A stretch of DNA of 7,116 bases from CAZNVG01 sp964576475 (GTDB lineage Bacteria > Patescibacteriota > Saccharimonadia > Saccharimonadales > CAZNVG01). Shown here one piece after another: positions 5,424-7,116 of the stretch. The position numbers and the translations under genes were made by a program. The notes below the pieces were generated by a model, which saw only the letters and a program-made list of their open reading frames with translations, had not been told where the DNA came from and searched no databases. Position 1 is the first letter of the stretch; every line of letters starts with the position of its first letter. The stretch lies in the NCBI GenBank assembly GCA_964576475.1, contig CAZNVG010000051.1, forward strand, positions 1 to 7,116. Reading direction: 5' to 3'.

Positions 5424-6398
5424 CTATAAAAGCGCGTTAAGAATATACCCAATCCCCATAATCCCTACAGTGACTATGCCAAAGAACGAGAGTAGTAATT
5501 TTGTACTCATAATCTTTTTGAGAATAAGGGCCTCTGGTAGGGACAAGCCAATTGTTGCCATTAAGACGACCATAGCCGTGCCGATGGCCACACCTTTTGC
5601 GACCAGAGCTTCAACGATAGGTATGACCCCAACCGCATTAGCGTATACGGGAATAGAAATCAAAGTCGCCACTGGGATCGACCACCAATCACCATTGCCA
5701 ACGATTTTGGTCAATGCATCGGCGGGGACAAGATTGTGAATTGCCGCACCGACACCGACGCCGATGAGCACATACGGAATGAGTGAACGAGATAGCTCCC
5801 AAGCTTCCTTCAACCAGTCTGCGAGATACCTTCTTTGAAATTTTTTAACGCTCGTTGCCGCTGCCTGCTTGTTTTCTGAAAGGGCAAGGATATCTGGATT
5901 GATGTGTTTCTGGGGGTTTACATTTCGTAGCACGTACCCAGCGAGCATACTGACGATAATTCCAGCCACAATGTAGATGATCATCACTTTAAATCCGAGA
6001 ATACCACCGAGCATTATTATTGCCGTTTCGCTGAGAAGCGGCGAGCTGACGAGGAACGTCATTGTAACGCCGAGAGGTATACCCGCTCCAAGAAATCCAA
6101 CAAATAGTGGGATTGATGAACACGAGCAAAATGGCGTCACGAGGCCGAGTATGGCTGCCAAGAAATAGTCGAAACCATGCCAGTTGCGGCTTGCGAGAAA
6201 ATCGCGAATACGTTCAATCGGCAGGTAATGCCGGATAATGGCCATGACATAGTTGACCATGAGTAGCATCGTGATAATCTTGAGTCCGTCATAGACGAAA
6301 AAGTTGATACTACCAGCAAGCTGACTGCTGTGGCTCAGTGAAAGCACGTGGTAGGTTAGCCAGTCCGCGAGCCACTGGTAGGGTGCAAAAATGTCCAC
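5424..6398 (-). CDS. ArsP/DUF318-family permease
   Basis: A 324-residue, multi-helix membrane protein with the internal duplication of the DUF318/ArsP permeases. The first half has the signature TPFCSCSSIPLF (88-99) with Cys91 and Cys93, then a GIPLGVT stretch and SSPLLSE (118-124). The second half has the matching PVYANAVG (250-257), KGVAIGTA and LSLPEA (286-291). A soluble linker with basic residues lies near 163-200. Studied ArsP proteins export trivalent organoarsenicals, but most of the family, especially members next to a CxxC mini-thioredoxin and an ArsR regulator, have no proven substrate. The start is GTG at 6398, four bases after the stop of the thioredoxin-like gene, with a weak AAGG upstream. 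The cysteine pair and context suggest efflux of a thiophilic metal, metalloid or organometal. Confidence 0.88.
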   Translation of the reverse strand: MDIFAPYQWLADWLTYHVLSLSHSSQLAGSINFFVYDGLKIITMLLMVNYVMAIIRHYLPIERIRDFLASRNWHGFDYFLAAILGLVTPFCSCSSIPLFVGFLGAGIPLGVTMTFLVSSPLLSETAIIMLGGILGFKVMIIYIVAGIIVSMLAGYVLRNVNPQKHINPDILALSENKQAAATSVKKFQRRYLADWLKEAWELSRSLIPYVLIGVGVGAAIHNLVPADALTKIVGNGDWWSIPVATLISIPVYANAVGVIPIVEALVAKGVAIGTAMVVLMATIGLSLPEALILKKIMSTKLLLSFFGIVTVGIMGIGYILNALL

Positions 6399-6402
6399 GG
6401 CT

Positions 6403-6654
6403 TTACTCTGCCTTGCTCAGGATAAGGTCTTTAATTCTTTCGATACTTGGCTCATAGCCAATCAAAACAACCTTGCCATCAACCGCAAGCGCCGGTGAAC
6501 GCATCAGACCGAGTTCCATCAGGCGCTTCATGCCAGCGGCTTCGGCGATATACTCTACTTTCGCCTCCGCACCAATCCGCTCAGCCGCTCTGAGTGTCAA
6601 AGCGTACAGCTGTTTACACGTTGGGCAGCCAGTCCCGATTACTTCAATTTTCAT
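6403..6654 (-). CDS. Small thioredoxin-like CPTC protein (redox-active disulfide protein 2 type)
   Basis: An 83-residue mini-thioredoxin/glutaredoxin of the thioredoxin_3 (TM0996/MTH895-like) family. The active site GTGCPTC (7-13) has Cys10 and Cys13, and RSPALAVDG (52-60) supplies the cis-proline Pro54 and the following strand. The length is typical of the family. It has no signal peptide, so it acts in the cytoplasm, probably as a thiol reductant or metal carrier for the permease encoded next. Its ATG overlaps the regulator stop (ATGA) and is preceded by AAGGAGGA (6668-6661) at six bases, so it is translated with the regulator. The link to metal handling is inferred from the common arsR-trx-permease gene order rather than shown by sequence. 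Confidence 0.88.
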   Translation of the reverse strand: MKIEVIGTGCPTCKQLYALTLRAAERIGAEAKVEYIAEAAGMKRLMELGLMRSPALAVDGKVVLIGYEPSIERIKDLILSKAE

Positions 6655-6977
6655 TTTGTTTCCTCCTTTTTAATACTGAGTACCTGTTTAATCGTGCTTT
6701 CACCATATGTCGTAAGCCGATAGTAAACTCGTAGGCCTCGTTTTTCGGGCACGACCAACCCGGCATCTCGTAAGTCAGCGAGATGGTGAGACAGCAGGCT
6801 TTGCGATAAGTCAGGCAAATGGTCTTCAAATTCGCAGACGCAGTGTTCTGTATTTGCCTGTAGTACACAAAGAATGCGAAGTCGGTTTGGTTCGCCAAGC
6901 AGTTTTAGCGTTTTTGCTATATCCTCGATGTTTGTGGATGTAGACGTTGAAGTAGTACAACAGTTGTATGAACGCAT
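6651..6977 (-). CDS. ArsR/SmtB-family metal-responsive repressor
   Basis: A winged-helix repressor of 108 residues from the ATG at 6977. The alternative in-frame ATG at 6983 adds two residues; I prefer 6977 because it lies exactly seven bases after the -10 box and neither has a ribosome site. The recognition helix is in SQSLLSHHL and the wing in GLRVYYRL. The helix-3 metal motif is EHCVCE, with Cys46 and Cys48 in this numbering, like the ELCVCD of ArsR and CadC. An N-terminal Cys6-Cys7 pair could complete a CadC-like thiolate site, suggesting Cd, Pb or As/Sb sensing. A polar Thr/Ser run follows that pair. It probably represses its own operon by binding the inverted repeat over its promoter and releases it on metal binding. 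Its stop overlaps the start of the thioredoxin-like gene. Confidence 0.88.
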   Translation of the reverse strand: MRSYNCCTTSTSTSTNIEDIAKTLKLLGEPNRLRILCVLQANTEHCVCEFEDHLPDLSQSLLSHHLADLRDAGLVVPEKRGLRVYYRLTTYGESTIKQVLSIKKEETK

Positions 6978-6984
6978 GTTCATA
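6967..6984. promoter_or_regulatory. Candidate ArsR operator
   Basis: TATGAAC (6967-6973) and GTTCATA (6978-6984) form a perfect 7-bp inverted repeat with a 4-base centre. The TGAAC...GTTCA core resembles operators of ArsR/SmtB proteins. It touches the end of the -10 box and covers the transcription start and first codons of the regulator, where binding would block transcription. Confidence 0.55.
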
Positions 6985-7012
6985 TACTATGCCTCGTTGC
7001 ATGGCTCGTCAA
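6984..7012 (-). promoter_or_regulatory. Promoter of the arsR-trx-permease unit
   Basis: On the minus strand TTGACG (7012-7007) and TAGTAT (6989-6984) are separated by 17 bases, the best spacing. The predicted start, seven bases after the -10 box, is the A of the ATG at 6977, so this mRNA would also be leaderless. The -10 box includes the stop codon of the possible upstream gene fragment. Confidence 0.55.
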
Positions 7013-7115
7013 TACCAAAATATTCAAGGCTTCCTTCCTCTGTCTCTTCATTGTACGGGTGAACCAAACAAGTCAAGGTAGTACAAGTCTCCACCTTGAC
7101 ATGCTTGGTTTGCAG
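6987..7115 (-). CDS. Possible C-terminal fragment of an unknown gene, cut by the window edge
   Basis: A minus-strand frame is open from the window edge to a TAG at 6989-6987, giving 42 residues. The end is acidic, with NEETEEG and FGIDEPCNEA, and three cysteines are present. It looks protein-like but matches nothing I recognise, and half of it overlaps the long inverted repeat at 7062-7110, which may instead be non-coding. If real, the arsR promoter lies inside its 3' end. No other gene content is evident here. Confidence 0.35.
   Translation of the reverse strand: MQTKHVKVETCTTLTCLVHPYNEETEEGSLEYFGIDEPCNEA
7062..7110. repeat. Large imperfect inverted repeat (18-base arms)
   Basis: Bases 7062-7079 are the inverted copy of 7093-7110, with mismatches only at 7071/7101 and 7068/7104 and a 13-base loop. 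In minus-strand RNA the second mismatch becomes a G-U pair, so 17 of 18 positions pair. The inner eight, GTCAAGGT with ACCTTGAC, are perfect. There is no T run after it on the minus strand, so it is not an ordinary terminator. It may be an RNA hairpin, a processing site or the remnant of a small mobile repeat. Confidence 0.6.
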
Positions 7116-7116
7116 C

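Noticed and set aside
6980..7027. A 15-residue leader peptide (TTG at 7027, stop overlapping the first arsR ATG)
   Set aside because: The start codon is weak, the ribosome site is poorly spaced, and no attenuator structure follows; the arsR promoter lies inside it.

Overview
The window looks like part of a patescibacterial (CPR) chromosome, most like Candidatus Saccharibacteria. This is inferred from protein resemblance, compact and overlapping genes, small proteins with strong AAGGAG-type ribosome sites, and probable leaderless promoters. No marker gene is present. UGA is used as a normal stop (hydrolase, P-type ATPase, ArsR), which argues against the UGA-glycine lineages (Gracilibacteria, SR1). 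Firm taxonomy is not possible from this stretch.

Left part (1-1600, + strand): a hairpin with flanking A/T tracts (a terminator) and further hairpins with no clear coding content (1-135). Next come a small single-HKD phospholipase-D-like protein (191-688), overlapped by an unknown 69-aa helical protein (675-884), and an RBBP9/YdeN-type alpha/beta hydrolase (959-1537) whose extended -10 box implies a leaderless mRNA. A TTG-started gene coupled to the hydrolase (1534-1659) looks like the broken 5' end of a DUF5680-type gene.

Junction (about 1588-1606): the broken + strand gene meets the broken 3' end of a minus-strand TFIIB-type zinc-ribbon gene. Both family resemblances stop within about 20 bases of each other. 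This looks like a deletion, rearrangement or insertion breakpoint, or an assembly join.

Right part (1561-6983, minus strand): a metal and thiol-redox block in two transcription units. Unit 1 is arsR-like regulator, thioredoxin-like CPTC protein, ArsP/DUF318 permease. It has a -35/-10 promoter, an ArsR/SmtB-type inverted repeat over the start, and an intrinsic terminator after the permease. Unit 2 begins with a second leaderless-type promoter: a two-TM protein with an extracytoplasmic CANCH motif, a membrane-anchored DsbA-like oxidoreductase (CEAC), a VKOR-family protein (CPFC), a P1B-type Zn/Cd/Pb-class ATPase with no N-terminal metal-binding domain and unusual CPD and DKTKT motifs, and the zinc-ribbon remnant. 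A plausible reading is that the first unit senses and expels a thiophilic metal or metalloid, while the second combines a metal efflux pump with a DsbA-VKOR disulfide-forming pair outside the membrane. That they act together is inferred from adjacency only.

Right edge (6985-7116): a possible C-terminal fragment of an upstream minus-strand gene, containing an 18-bp-arm inverted repeat. No tRNA, rRNA, CRISPR array or transposase was seen.
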